Part shown: piece after piece, positions 1 to 10,851 of the stretch
Numbering within the stretch: position 1 is the first letter of the stretch
Layout: the number at the start of each line of letters is the position of its first letter
Assembly (NCBI RefSeq): GCF_949987535.1
Contig: NC_080074.1
Location: 25,317,268-25,381,267 of the forward strand
Source: Balaenoptera acutorostrata
Lineage: Eukaryota; Chordata; Mammalia; Artiodactyla; Balaenopteridae
Direction: 5' to 3'
Length of the DNA: 64,000 nt
Translations under genes and position numbers: made by a program
Notes under the pieces: model-generated
The model's input: the letters and a program-made list of their open reading frames with translations, nothing else
Databases searched by the model: none
Told to the model about the DNA's origin: nothing

Positions 1-570
1 ATGAATCCAAGAAATTCACCAAGTCTTGATAGAATTCTTAAATTATGTAGATGAAAAAGTTAATTCTTCCAAACCTTACAGATGAGATAATGATGAGTAG
101 GTTTGTTACTCATAAAAGAAAAATACCAGCTTCGTTAAATCAATCAAGGTTATATAATAAGAGAATTTTTTTTAAGTGTACCATAAGTTCAAGTTAAGAC
201 TGCTCATTGGGAATGGCTTACATAATAATTAAGTAAGGAAAATATAATACATACTATGTAATGTACATCATTTAAGAAAAGAATGTTAATATATTTTGGG
301 TTGCTATTTGATTATAGCTGCTGTTGAATACTTAGAATTTTCTAAAACAAAAATCATAACTGTATAAACAGAATATCAAAATTTTATGTGCTTATAACAA
401 AAGCATACCTTTAAAATATATCACATTCTAAATTTAAGGACATTGCTGATATGATCAAAATCTATATTTTAGATAAAACAAATTTTTATGCTTACAGAAG
501 TTCCTATAGTTATAAAAAGAAACAATTTTTGATTTTAAAAAATAACCATCTGTTAAATATGTTATAAAAG

Positions 571-1550
571 CAACTCCTACCTCCTGTACTCCTAACTGGT
601 CTCCACATTGCCATCATTGCCGCATTTGGACAAAGTCACCAAAATATTTTAAAACAAAAATCACATAAGGTTAATTCTTTGCCAAAAACTAGGCAATGAT
701 CTCCCATTGCATCTGGAATAAATGCAGACTCTATAAATGGCCTCTAAAACCTTCCACAGCCCTACCTACTCCTCGAATCTCATCTCATACCACTGCACCC
801 ACACTCTCCACACTGTGCTAGACAGGCCTCTGTCCATTCCTCCAAAAGCCCCCGACTCTTTCCTGCCAAGATCGTCCCACATGTTTGTTCCCTCTGTTTA
901 TCCTCTCTCCTTGCTGGTTGACTGCCAGGCGCGGGCTTTCTCTAGTTGTGGCGAGCAGGGGCTACTCTTCGTTGCGGTGCGAGGTCTTCTCATTGCGGTG
1001 GCTTCTCTTGTTGCAGAGCACGGGCTCTAGGCGCTCGGGCTTCAGCAGTTGTGGCTCGTGGGCTCTAGAGCACAGGCTCAGTAGTTGTGGCACACAGGCT
1101 TAGTTGCTCCGTGGCTTGTGGGATCTTCCTGGACCAGGGCTCGAACCCGTGTCCCCTGCATTGGCAGGCAGATTCTTAACCACTGCGCCACCAGGGAAGC
1201 CCTACTGCCAGGCATCCTTCTAATCTCAACTTAATGTCACCTCCTTCACCATTCCTTTGAAGGCAGGTCTCCGCTGTGTTGCCGTTAAGCCTATGCTCAA
1301 GTGTTATCTACTCCAACCACCTTATTGAAAATTGCAACCTCCTGTCTCCCACTCCATAACCCTTCCTCTCTTTGTCTCCCTAACATTTATCATTTTCTAG
1401 GTCACCATAAAATTACTTCTTTTATATGTTTACTGTCTATTTCCCCCTCTAGAATATAAGCACCAAGAGAGCAGGGATTTTTGTCTGGTTCATTGCTGTA
1501 TCCCCAGCACTTAGTGCAATACCTGGCACTTATAAGCTCTCAGTATCTTC
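571..1550 (+). repeat. LINE-2 (L2) 3' region, split by a SINE
   Basis: The stretch follows the L2 pattern: the decayed reverse-transcriptase C-terminal part (about 585-925), then after the SINE at 931-1203 the 3' UTR (1214-1550), ending with the diagnostic 'ccccagcacttagtgcaatacc' type motif. The two halves rejoin across the SINE. It is old and strongly diverged. Confidence 0.65.
931..1203 (-). mobile_element. CHR-type SINE (long, multi-unit body), tail missing
   Basis: The tRNA-like head is at the right end (ccaccagggaagccc, to about 1202), with box B as gggctcgaacccgtg. The body has two copies of the agttgtgg unit. The left end begins abruptly in the body at GCGGGC; the A-rich tail and the distal part of the body are absent. 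A 10-bp duplication, ACTGCCAGGC, flanks it at 921-930 and 1204-1213. It interrupts an L2. Confidence 0.85.
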
Positions 1551-1634
1551 TTCATAGCCCTCGTTTGTGTGTTGACTTAGTGACTCATTAAAAGCCTATC
1601 TCCCAAAACAAAAAACAAAAAAAAAAACCCACAA

Positions 1635-1775
1635 CCTATCTCCCTCTCTCTATGAGCACAGATTCCCATATCTATTTTGTTTATCACTGTATAACCCATG
1701 ACTAGTTATGGGCCCTGCCAGGCCCTGGCATATAGTAGGCACTCAATAAAAAATTATTCTGTAAATAAATGGCTA
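1635..1775 (+). repeat. LINE-2 3'-end fragment
   Basis: It ends with the L2 3' signature 'ggccctggcatatagtagg' followed by cactcaataaa. This is a second, separate L2 terminus just after the previous one. Confidence 0.55.
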
Positions 1776-1894
1776 AATATGTGAGAGGTTAGATGGCAAA
1801 GGTCCATGTCAATCCTTAATGTTTGTGACTCTCTGTTTAAAGATGGGGCAGATACTGTATTTACCAGTTGACCCAGGTCTACAATTATTGAGAA

Positions 1895-2525
1895 TGCAAG
1901 GATAATTCTTGAATTCTTTCAATGCCAAATATTCATTGAATGTTCACTATGTCCCAACCCTCAGGGTAGGTGTTAGAGCAATGAAAAAGAGGCTCATCGT
2001 CATCAGGGAGCTTACACATTCTAATCAGGGAGATAGACAGTACACAAGAAAAGAAATAAATACAAGTATAAATTGATGGGTGAACCTGCATTTGATATGA
2101 AAGGCCACTCTAAGGAGGTAACAACTGAGCTAAGACCTGAAAGCAGAGAAGGAGCCAGATATTTGAAAAGTTGAGAAAAGAACATTTCAGACAAAGTAGG
2201 CATCAAATATAAAGTCCCTGGGGTGAGAAACAGAAGGATCTGTTTCCCTGTAAAGTCCTGAGAGAGAAGTGAGAGATGAGCTGAGATGAGAGAGGCAGGC
2301 AAGGCCAGAGCCTCAGACCCTGGAAGACACCAGAAGTAGTCTTAATTTTATTCTAAAAGCAAAGGGAAACAAAAGTCTTTAGATAGGGAAGTGGGTGATT
2401 TATTTATAAAGGTCACCCTGACTGCTATGTGAAGGATAGATTTGAGACTCAAGTAGCTGCAGGGAAAATTTGAGATGGTGATGGTTTGAACTGGAATGTT
2501 GGTAGTGGAGATGGGAAGATAAACT
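1895..2525 (-). repeat. LINE-2 fragment, antisense
   Basis: Read on the plus strand it gives the reverse complement of L2: ttcactatgtcccaaccc near 1945, then gggagcttacacattctaat near 2008, then ggtcaccctgactgctatg near 2411. The whole is diverged but collinear with L2. Confidence 0.6.
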
Positions 2526-2579
2526 GCTATCTAAGGCACCAAAACAGAAACATTTTCAATATAAATATATGTAGCTTAG

Positions 2580-3470
2580 CTATGTAATGTGCTTTCCTTA
2601 GTCAGTTCTTGGTTCTCATCTTACTTGGCCCATCAGCATGATTTGCCACAGTTGATTGATCATTCCTTCCTTCTTAAAACACTTTCTCTACTTGGCTTCC
2701 AGTACACCTCACACCTACTGGTTTTCCTCTACCTCTTTAGCCGCTCCTTCTTAGTCTCTGCCAGTTTCTTCTTATCTTCCCAACTTGTCAATGTTGGAGG
2801 GTCCCAGGGTTAAGTCCTTGGACTCTCCTCTTCTCCATCTACGCTCACTCCCTTAGCTATTCCATCAAATGTCAAAGCTTAAATATCATCAGTATGCTGA
2901 TGAATCCTAGTGTACTTCTCCTCTGACCTCCAGACTCAAATGTCCAACTACCTACATAATAGCTCTGCCTGGATGGTGAATTACATCTCAATCTTAATAT
3001 ATCTAAAAACTAAACTCTTCATCTCCCTCACTTCTGCCCGAAACCTGTCCTTCCCACAGTCACAATCCCACCCCAGGACCTTTACACTTGCCATTCTCTC
3101 TGTGTGGCCGACTCTTTCTACAGAAATCCTCATCACTTACTACCATAACATCTTCTCATCTTTCTCAAAGGTCACTTTTCCTGACTTTCCCTGACCATGC
3201 TCCCTGCCATCCCATTTTAAATTATAACACCCATCCGATATCCTCATCTTCCTCCCTGCTCTAGTTTTCTCCCACTTACCTCCTTGTAAAATAATTTCCT
3301 TACATATTTGTTTAGTGGCTGTCTGTAGTCACAAAAATACATGCTCCATGAGGCTATGAATTTGTATATCTTTTAACTTAATGTTTTCCTAGTTCCTGGA
3401 ATAGAACCTGATATTTAGGAGGTGCTCAATAAATATGTAGTTAAATGCATGAATGAATAATAAACATAAG
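2580..3470 (+). repeat. LINE-2 fragment with decayed reverse-transcriptase and 3' end
   Basis: Around 2590-2820 and 2910-3050 the reading resembles the L2 reverse transcriptase C-terminal region; SSDLQTQMSNYL is recognisable against the L2-type SPDLSPELQTRISN. The 3' UTR follows (3060-3470), ending in gctcaataaatatgtagtt and gaatgaataa. It is head-to-head with the antisense copy at 1895-2525. The protein is broken and non-functional. Confidence 0.65.
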
Positions 3471-3960
3471 TTCAAACTATTTCTTCATATTAAATACATG
3501 GATGAAAAATATAAGATGAAGCTATTGGCTATTCTGGTATTCTTTGCCACTTGTCTACATTTCTAGCTGTTCAGTTTGCAGTGTGTTTTGACTGGGAAAG
3601 AAAGATGGTAACACAAACAGGAAAGAACCTTAAAAACAGGTAGTCTGCAGTTCAAGATAATAACATGGTGATAGAATCCAAAAAAAGGCAAACGTGCAAA
3701 ATGAGTCACAAAATCAAGAAAAAGTCACTGTGATCCTAGTAACAATATAAAAAGGAATAAAGTACAAATGTTCACGGAATGACATACTTCATGGCATCAA
3801 GAATTAACTTCTTCATGAACCTGAGCTACCTCAAAGTTATTCCTTTTCCTCCATATACAAAATTGTACCCACAACATGGAAAGTTGTGAAAACTGTGAGT
3901 GAGCCAAAAATTTATTGGCATGGATTAACAATTAGAAGACACTCAGAAACAGAAATGGTG
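3471..3960. other. intronic stretch, nothing recognised
   Basis: AT-rich unique-looking intron sequence between an L2 terminus and CFAP54 exon 1. No repeat, exon or RNA gene was recognised. Confidence 0.5.
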
Positions 3961-4228
3961 AGTTATGAAACATTTCTTTGTTGATTTTTATTCTGACCCG
4001 AGCAGGAAGCCAAGATACATTTACCAGCAATTAAGGATTGTAATAGCGATGAGTCTCCACTTCTTAAACTTTGTTTATATCTCCAGGGCCCTTTGGCCAG
4101 GTTCTGAGTCCGCAACACTGACCCAGCTCCGGGACCACCACCTGCATCCTCAAAAGCATCTCCTCCTTTGGCCCCGGGAGTTGCCCTTCTCCAGACAGCG
4201 CCCACCCCAGAGCCCTGCCTCTGCTTAC

Positions 4229-4557
4229 CAACGCCGGTGGAACTCATGCTTCTGTTCCTCCGTTGTAGCTAAAGCCTTCTTTCTCTTCATAAAGCCTAGC
4301 AACTCCTGGATCTCCTTCTCACAGGAGGCCAGGAGTGGGTTTTTAGCGTCCAGCGGCCCATAAAACACTGCGAGGGGCAACAAGTCCTCGCGGCAGGTCG
4401 AGCGAGGCAGTGGGCTCAGAGAGCTCGCCTTTGACTCCAGGGGGAACTTCGAGATCGCAGTCGAGGTCGGGGGCGGGGTCGGCGGCGGTCCTGGCGGCGA
4501 CACAGACATGAGAGACACGTTGGATGGAGAGGTCGAACAGGTGCCTTGCGCCGCCAT
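4229..4557 (-). CDS. CFAP54: CFAP54 coding exon 1 (N-terminus, partial gene)
   Basis: CFAP54 is a very large protein (about 3,100 residues in human) of the motile-cilium axoneme, assigned to the C1d projection of the central apparatus. Its loss disturbs ciliary beating and sperm tails. Seen here: an ATG at 4557-4555 in good Kozak context (A at -3, G at +4) opens 109 codons beginning MAAQGTCSTSP. A Ser/Pro-rich stretch follows (SPPGPPPTPPPTS, about residues 20-35), then the conserved segment EDLLPLAVFYGPLDAKNPLL (about residues 61-80) and a charged helix, CEKEIQELLGFMKRKKALA. The exon ends in codon phase 2 at CGTTG|GTAAGC, a consensus splice donor at 4228-4223. The frame reaches a stop three bases into the intron, as expected for an exon. 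The name rests on recalled similarity of this N-terminus to mammalian CFAP54. The other exons lie beyond position 1. No frameshift or stop is seen, so the gene looks functional. The same frame stays open upstream to 4812, but the downstream ATG is the family start. Confidence 0.86.
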
Positions 4558-4560
4558 GTT
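4550..4560 (-). promoter_or_regulatory. YY1-type site overlapping the CFAP54 start codon
   Basis: On the minus strand the start region reads AACATGGCGGC, close to the YY1 consensus AANATGGCGGC. YY1 sites placed on the initiator ATG within CpG-island promoters are a common mammalian arrangement. Binding is inferred from the motif only. Confidence 0.5.
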
Positions 4561-4599
4561 GACCAGACCCGGGCCTGACCAAGAGTGCGTGTACACGCG

Positions 4600-4626
4600 G
4601 TTGCCTGGCGACGGTCTCGTGGCAAC
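4600..4626. promoter_or_regulatory. two adjacent X-box (RFX) motifs upstream of CFAP54
   Basis: Positions 4600-4612 read GTTGCCTGGCGAC, a full match to the X-box pattern RYYNYY-N(1)-RRNRAC bound by RFX factors. It also matches when read on the minus strand. Positions 4614-4626 (GTCTCGTGGCAAC) match at all but one base. They lie 43-70 bases upstream of the ATG. X-boxes near the start are typical of ciliary genes, so RFX-driven expression in multiciliated cells and testis is a reasonable inference. Confidence 0.65.
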
Positions 4627-4844
4627 CAGGCATCCCTCGCGCTCTCGGGAAAACACAGCGGCCCCTGGAGGGCAAAGGAAGAAAAAACCCGGTCCAGAAA
4701 GCGATGTTGCTCCTGAGGTGCTTTTGCTCTCTGGCTCACCGCTGTATGAGACGAGAAAGGAGAGAAGGTTCTGGACAGAGAGCGAATAGGAGTGCCAGAA
4801 ACTTAGGATCACAAATCCAAACTATACTTTTTCCATTTCGACCA

Positions 4845-5095
4845 CTTAATAATGATGATCATTAATATGTGCCAGGCATTGTTCTAAGCATTTGGAACAT
4901 AATCTCATTTACTTCATTTAATCATCGTTATAGCTTTACAATTTAGGATATTATTAGTATCTCCATTTCACAGTTTAAGAAACCAGAGTTTAGGGAGGTT
5001 AGTCATTTGACCAAGGTCAGAGTAAACCGTAGGGTGAGGGACCAGGTCTCAGCCTCTGACTCCAAAGCCTGTGCTCAAAATGAACAGGCTATATT
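4845..5095 (-). repeat. MIR SINE, antisense
   Basis: The reverse complement of the MIR core is seen: tgtgccaggcattgttctaa near 4867, then a diverged gaggaaactgagg-like segment near 4975, and ctctgactccaaagcctgtg at the end. Confidence 0.65.
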
Positions 5096-7639
5096 GACCA
5101 TCCCCCAAGACTAAGCTTAACAGTCGAATTGAAATTAGGGTAATATCTGACAGCAGTTTAAGAATGAAGTGCATGCAACTGATCCATTCTGGTCCCTCTT
5201 TTTGGACCCTGAGGTCTGTAACTGCAGATGATTTTGGTGTCTAGTAGTTACAATTACTCTATGTTTATTCATTTGTATTTCAGCTTTATCCTAATTATCA
5301 CTATATTCTAAATTCATGAGCATTTTACTCAGCCTTAACCTTTGGACATTAATGTGTACCAATGCTTGAAGTGTTAACTCTCTAAATACTTTTGCATTTT
5401 AAACAGGGATTTTAGGAGACTTTGCTTCTGAAGGGGAAACTATGGCCTCGAGGGAAATATTTGGGGGCAAGGGAAGTTCTTCTTTCCCTGCATTATGGGC
5501 AATAGTATGTTTATTTATATATTTAAAGTATGAGTTTCCAACCAGTACAGAACTTGCTTTCTTTATAAATTATGCAGTGCCAAAAATGATCTAAGAGAAG
5601 GATCAGAAATATTTGATGGCTTAGGAAAATAGGTCTTTAACACTGAAAACTGTTACTGGTTCTGTCAAACTTAAAAATAAATAAAGACAGTAACCGTAAC
5701 ACCCTGTGAGCCCAATTTCCCATTTAAGATTAAGAAGCTTATTGCTCCACAGCCTGATTTCTTTCAGGTCTGACCTAATTTCTTGCAGACTCTGTGGACC
5801 TGTGCTAATTTGTGAGGCTGGCCTAATATGTCATGTGTACTATACTCTAATATTCTTTGAAGGCAAATGATGATGATTTTGCTTTTCAAGGCAGGTAATT
5901 ATGGCCCAAGAACCTTCCTGGCAAGCAGCGAGGTGCTCTGACACCAGACTGAAAGGAATTCAATTCTCCAATCAGGATGTAGAAATCTTCTTTGATCAAG
6001 ATTTTATCTTGTCTCTAAGTGAGCAGGAAAAATGTTAAGACTTTAAAGAATTTAGGCCTAAAGAAATAATTTATCCTTGGAGCATTTACAAAAAGTATTA
6101 ATAGACCTTTTAAAAAAATCAGCTTGGTAAATTCTTTCTCTTCTCATCTTCTCCTTGTTCTTACATAACAGATGTGTCCACTTCAGATCAATAGCTGGTG
6201 TAATTTGCCACTGAGTACTATCTTTTATATTGATGAAAGTGAAGCTGCAGGATAAATGTAAATTAAAGTGGTCAGAGAGTAGGAAAGAACATAAAAATAA
6301 AACAGATAAAGTGGATTTCTCCCCGCTTGATCTGGCTGCTCTCAGAAACAAGCTTTCATAGTGCAGACACATTTCAAAGTCACTGGTAAAAGAAAATGTG
6401 ACTAATTAAATTCAAATACTTGAATTATGAAACATTGCGTCTTAGTCATTTCCCTCCTTGCACACACTAAAGTTAACAATGCATAACTTTCAGTAGTTTT
6501 TGAAAGCTTGTCTGCATATTTAAATGGGTACTATACTCTGAATCATCATTGTGGTAAGATGGATATTTCCATTTTCTTCCGTTTAAATTATATTTAAATC
6601 ATTTTAAAAAACATTTTCGATATGTTATCTTTCTTGTAATGAGATGCAGCTATTAGAATATCTTCTCTCTTTCCTTGTCACTTTGCTTTATTCTTTTTAC
6701 TGTAGTGAAAGAATAGAGCTCTGCAACTGTCTGACAGGGCTAAATAATGTAAATAGCTTCCTTATAAATAATGTAAATTGCTGTTTCCTTATAATTAGTG
6801 TCTTTGCAAGGCTGCAAGGATCCTTTTTGCCCATTCAAGAGTCTTTATCATTTAAAGCTACTGTTAGAGAAAGACTAAATAAAGTTAATACTCTTTCTAT
6901 TCCTAATTTAGTTGTTAATCATTTGGACTGTCCCAAAAATGTACATTTATATGGTATTTTTTTTAAAAAAAGCACAAAGATCTTCCTTTCCTACCTCACT
7001 ACCTAATATTTAGACTTTTTTAACTTCATGCTTTTGTTGAGTGGAATACAGCCATTTCTTTTCTCTTTTTCTTTTTCTTTTTTAAAAAGTCTTTACTTTT
7101 AAAAATTATTTATTACATATAGGTATGATCATATTAATAGTTTCTGTATTCAATTAGTTTTTTGGTCTTTTTGAAATATTGCTTCTTTTCATTATTTGCT
7201 TGGCTTTCTATGACAAAACACACTCTGATCTTGACCTCCCTGCCTATGATCCATGACCTTGTAAAAATCCCCTGCCCTTGGGTGTTAGCGGGACCTATGA
7301 CTTTCTTCTAACCAGTACAGCCATTCCTTTAGTGTGTCACAAATGCATAGGTGAACCGCACATTCCCTGCAAGAAGCAGATGGCACATATGCAACTAACC
7401 CCAAAGAAGGCATGCTGTGAAATATGCTGTGATAAAGATCTTTTAAATGCTGTAAGAACCCCAAGAAGAAGCTTGGGATTTGAGAGAGAACAGAGGATTC
7501 TAGAGGCGGTGATGTTTTAGTCCTGAACCATAACCGTCCTTCATTAATAGAAAAATCCTTGCAATAGGAATTTGCCTATTTACTGTGATAACCTAGCACT
7601 GAAGACTGGCCACTGGCAGAGTATATAAATGAGTGAATG
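5096..7639. other. intergenic stretch, no gene recognised
   Basis: AT-rich sequence. The ORFs here (for example at 6058-6372 and 6644-7006) have no recognisable domain, coding bias or splice context. A weak resemblance to a MER DNA-transposon consensus is seen at about 7255-7320. Nothing else is supported. Confidence 0.45.
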
Positions 7640-8345
7640 AAAAAAAAGTAAGATGAACATTTAGAAGGATATCCCACATCTCTACAAATGACCCAATTTT
7701 GTTCCTTTTTATGGCTGAGTAATATTCCATTGTATATATGTACCACAGCTTCTTTATCCATTCCTCTATTGATGGACATTTAGGTTGTTTCTGTGTCCTG
7801 GCTATTGTAAATTGTGCTACTATGAACATTGGGGTGCATGTTTCTTTTTGAATTATGGTTTCTCTGGGTATATGCCAGTAGTGGGATTGACAGTCTCTAG
7901 AACTACATGGTAGTTCTAGAGACTGTCATACAGAGTGAAGTAGGTCAGAAAGAGAAAAACAAATATCATATATTAACACATATATGTAGAATCTGAAAAA
8001 ATTTGTATAGACGATCTTATTTACAAAGCAGAAATAGAGACACAGATGTAGAGAACAAAGGTATGGATACCAAGGGGGAAGCGGGGGGTGCAATGAATTG
8101 GGAGATTGGGATTGATATATTTACGCTATTGATACTATGTATAAAATAGATAACTAATGAGAACATACTGTATAGCACAGGGAACTCTACTTAATGCACT
8201 GTGGTGACCTAAATGGGAAGGAAATCCAAAAAAGAGGGGATATATGTATATGTATAGCTGATTCATTTTGCTGTACAGCAGAAACTAACACAACATTGTA
8301 AAGCAACTATTCTCCAATAAAAATTAATTTTAAAAAATACATCAA
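7640..8345 (+). mobile_element. 5'-truncated L1 with twin-priming inversion
   Basis: The right part (about 7916-8345) is sense L1: the end of ORF2 (ctagagactgtcatacagag), the 3' UTR (ttgctgtacagcagaaacta) and an A-rich end after ctccaataaaaatt. The left part (about 7655-7888) is the immediately preceding ORF2 segment in opposite orientation (gagtaatattccattgtata). The two halves are contiguous in L1 order, which is the signature of twin priming. The junction carries a perfect palindrome at 7888-7928. No clear target duplication was found. Confidence 0.8.
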
Positions 8346-10380
8346 TAGCAGATTCAGACTAATAGAAAGACCAGATAAAGAGACTGTTTGGGTAAATTAA
8401 ACAGGTTTAGTTATTACAGGCTACCAGTGGAAGTCAGTATAGTAAGGATATACAACAAAGACATCAGCAGCATTATCCAGGACAGATGGGAATATAAATT
8501 TCCAAAACCTAACATCCTCACCAGTGTTACACAATCCTGGATGGTAATATCCCTGCACCTTTTAAGTCTCTGATGCTTGAACAAATGTCTGCAGTTCCTC
8601 TGGAGTGCAGTATTGCTTCTAATTTAATACTTTGGTGCATGGACAGTTTCAGATACTTCCACTTGGCTCTTCCACCCACAACAGCTTTAATGCCACAGGT
8701 TAGGGACTCTGTGTTAGGGTTCTGCTAAATACTACATCTCCCCTTCAATCAAAGTTTCTGGGTTTGTGAACTGCCTGAGGTCTGGAAACTAGATGAGGAA
8801 CCACAATTTTCCACTGCAGCAACTAATATCAGACTTTTGCTTACCATTTCTTGAGTTTTCTGATTATACATATCAAGCAGCACCTTTGTTGCCTGCTCAT
8901 CCATCTAACTTGACCCTGTAACACCATGATTCATTAGCTAACACCACATATCCCTATAGGTAAAGGTACCTTGGTTGTCACTCTAGCCTGGCTGTCCATT
9001 ATGGTAATTACATCTCATGCTGGCCTTTGTTAACTGCTACCACCTGGCCTTTGCCATTCTGGAATTACATCATCCCCACGAATATTATGAAGCTAAATTT
9101 CATGGCAGAATCCCCCACTGTCAACCCTGGCCCACAGAAGACAGAAAACTTCCAAGCTTCTCCAACAATGCTGGTGCTCACCTCATTGCTTCATTACTTA
9201 CATCCTCGGTGGAGGTAATATCCTCTGGCCATCTCAGAGAACATAGCCAAGCAGTGGGTTCTTAGGACATACATAATAAATCCATTCTAACATTCCTATC
9301 TCTCTGGGCTTTCTGGCCCTTTCTTCAAAATCATATCAAGGAAGTTCTGCATCTTCACGTCATTTGATGTAGAACATTATCAGATCTGCACTTCCAGAAG
9401 CTACCTTGTTATGTTATTAGGAATCCTGAATCATGGCTGAGTACCCCCATGTTAATGAATTCTACCCTATCCAGCCTATATTCTGTCCTCCTGGTCTAAC
9501 ATACCCAAGATACACTCCTAAACATGTTCCCCCCCAGTTTCAGCTAATACCTGTTAGCCAGATCCTGCAATTCCTTTGGCATGTGGGCTGTTTCTTCCCA
9601 GAACAGAGCTTGTACTTTCCTGTTCAGGCTGTGCTGAAATGTGTTTGATTTTTAGCCAGGAGGTAATGAAGGGTGTTGGGGGCATATCTGGAGGAAAACA
9701 AGAATCATCTTGAAAGGCACCTTCTTCAGATTAAGTAATTGTATGTTCCTCCAGGCAAAAAAAGACTGTTTTTCTCTGGCAGGTGGTTAGAGGCTGTTTC
9801 TGCTACCCTGGAGGGTTCAGAGGAATTTAGGAGCTCAAAATTCTTAGGCTTGTCTACCTAAATATCTTCATTTCAGATCTCTGAGTCCCATTCTTTTCTT
9901 GGAATCTCTGCTACATAATCAGATTGTGGGCCCAATTTTCAGCAAAGTCTACCCAGCCATTACCCTGAGCTGCAATAAAAGCAATCTGACTTCAGAGAAT
10001 GTTTGCAGGACTTCCAATGCCTCAAAAGAAGCCACACCACAATCCCTTTAATTAATAATGCCCCATGCTGACTAAGCACAATAGCTATTTGATCTCCCCC
10101 TACCTTGCTGTCTACCTGCACCTCATCACAATTAAACCATGGGTGAAATCACTGCATGCCCACCCAACTTATCACCACAATTGGTTCCCTGTTGCTTTCA
10201 GACAGTAGGTGAGTCAACTCTAAAATCCAATCCTGGGGGGTCCACTTTTTATAGCCCACTCCTACTGTGTTAACCTGGGTTCTTTACACAACAGAGTTTG
10301 AGGCAAAACTTAAGTGCTCGTGCTTTGTTTGGTAGTGAGTCCCCTGAAGCAAGGAGGGGAAAAGGAAGTGAGACAGGGAC
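8346..10380. other. 2-kb stretch, no gene recognised
   Basis: Moderately GC-balanced sequence directly upstream of the MaLR LTR. ORFs such as 9017-9265 and 9433-9648 show no recognisable domain. It may be an old repeat too diverged for me to name; I cannot support more. Confidence 0.35.
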
Positions 10381-10851
10381 TGTGGTGTTAATTTCATGTG
10401 TCCACTTGACTCGGCTAAGGGAAGCCCAGCTAGCTAGTAAAACATTATTTCTGGATGTGTCTATGAGAGTGTTTCTGGAAAATATTAACGTTAGAATCAG
10501 TAGACTGAGTAAAGAAGATCGCTCTCACCAGTGTAGGTGGGCATCAACCAGTGCATTGAAGGTCCAAATAGAACACAAAGGCAGAGGAAGGGCAAATTCT
10601 TTCTCTCTGCTTGAGCTGGGAAATCTCTTTTCCCCTGCCTTGGACATCACCACTCCTGGTTCTTGGGTCTTTGGACATGGACTGAATTACCGCTGGCTTT
10701 CCTGGTTCTCCAGTTTTCAGACAGCAGATCATGGGACTTCTCAGCCTCCATAATCACAAGAGTCAATTCCTTGTTTTATATATATTTATATATATATATA
10801 TATGGATGTATGTATCCCATTAGTTCTGTTTCTCTGGAGAACCCTAATATA
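10381..10851 (+). mobile_element. MaLR (MLT1-type) LTR
   Basis: It starts TGTGGTGTTAATTTCATGTG and ends tctctggagaaccctaatata, matching the remembered MLT1-type pattern that runs from TGT to ...CTAATACA. It carries the characteristic gactgagtaaag and ccataatcacaagagtcaat segments, with an expanded TATA tract at 10776-10802. The MaLR internal region follows directly, so this is read as the 5' LTR. The exact subfamily was not assigned. Confidence 0.6.

Larger units (their letters stand above)
1..4228 (-). other. CFAP54: CFAP54 intron 1 (5' part)
   Basis: Everything left of the exon 1 donor at 4228 is first-intron sequence transcribed right to left. I looked on the minus strand for the next exon, which in other mammals continues with a Cys-Ala-Thr-Ser type segment and a Tyr-Ala-Pro-Arg-Leu motif, and saw none. 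The intron is therefore longer than 4.2 kb. It is filled mainly by LINE-2 relics and one CHR SINE. Confidence 0.75.
4090..4740. promoter_or_regulatory. CpG island over CFAP54 exon 1
   Basis: CpG dinucleotides and G+C rise sharply here compared with the AT-rich flanks, for example across 4380-4500 and 4540-4680. A GC box (GGGGCGGGG on the plus strand) lies at 4470-4478 inside the coding exon. This is the expected promoter setting for a broadly inducible ciliary gene. The transcription start cannot be fixed from sequence; no TATA box is evident. Confidence 0.8.

Noticed and set aside
3963..4247. Minus-strand ORF overlapping the end of CFAP54 exon 1
   Set aside because: It is in a different frame and runs through the splice donor into the intron.
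4508..4789. Plus-strand 93-codon ORF opposite CFAP54 exon 1
   Set aside because: It is the antisense shadow of a CpG-rich exon and 5' UTR, with no recognisable domain.
8346..10380. Possible retroviral internal region before the MaLR LTR
   Set aside because: I could not match any conserved gag, protease or reverse-transcriptase motif; left as unassigned sequence.
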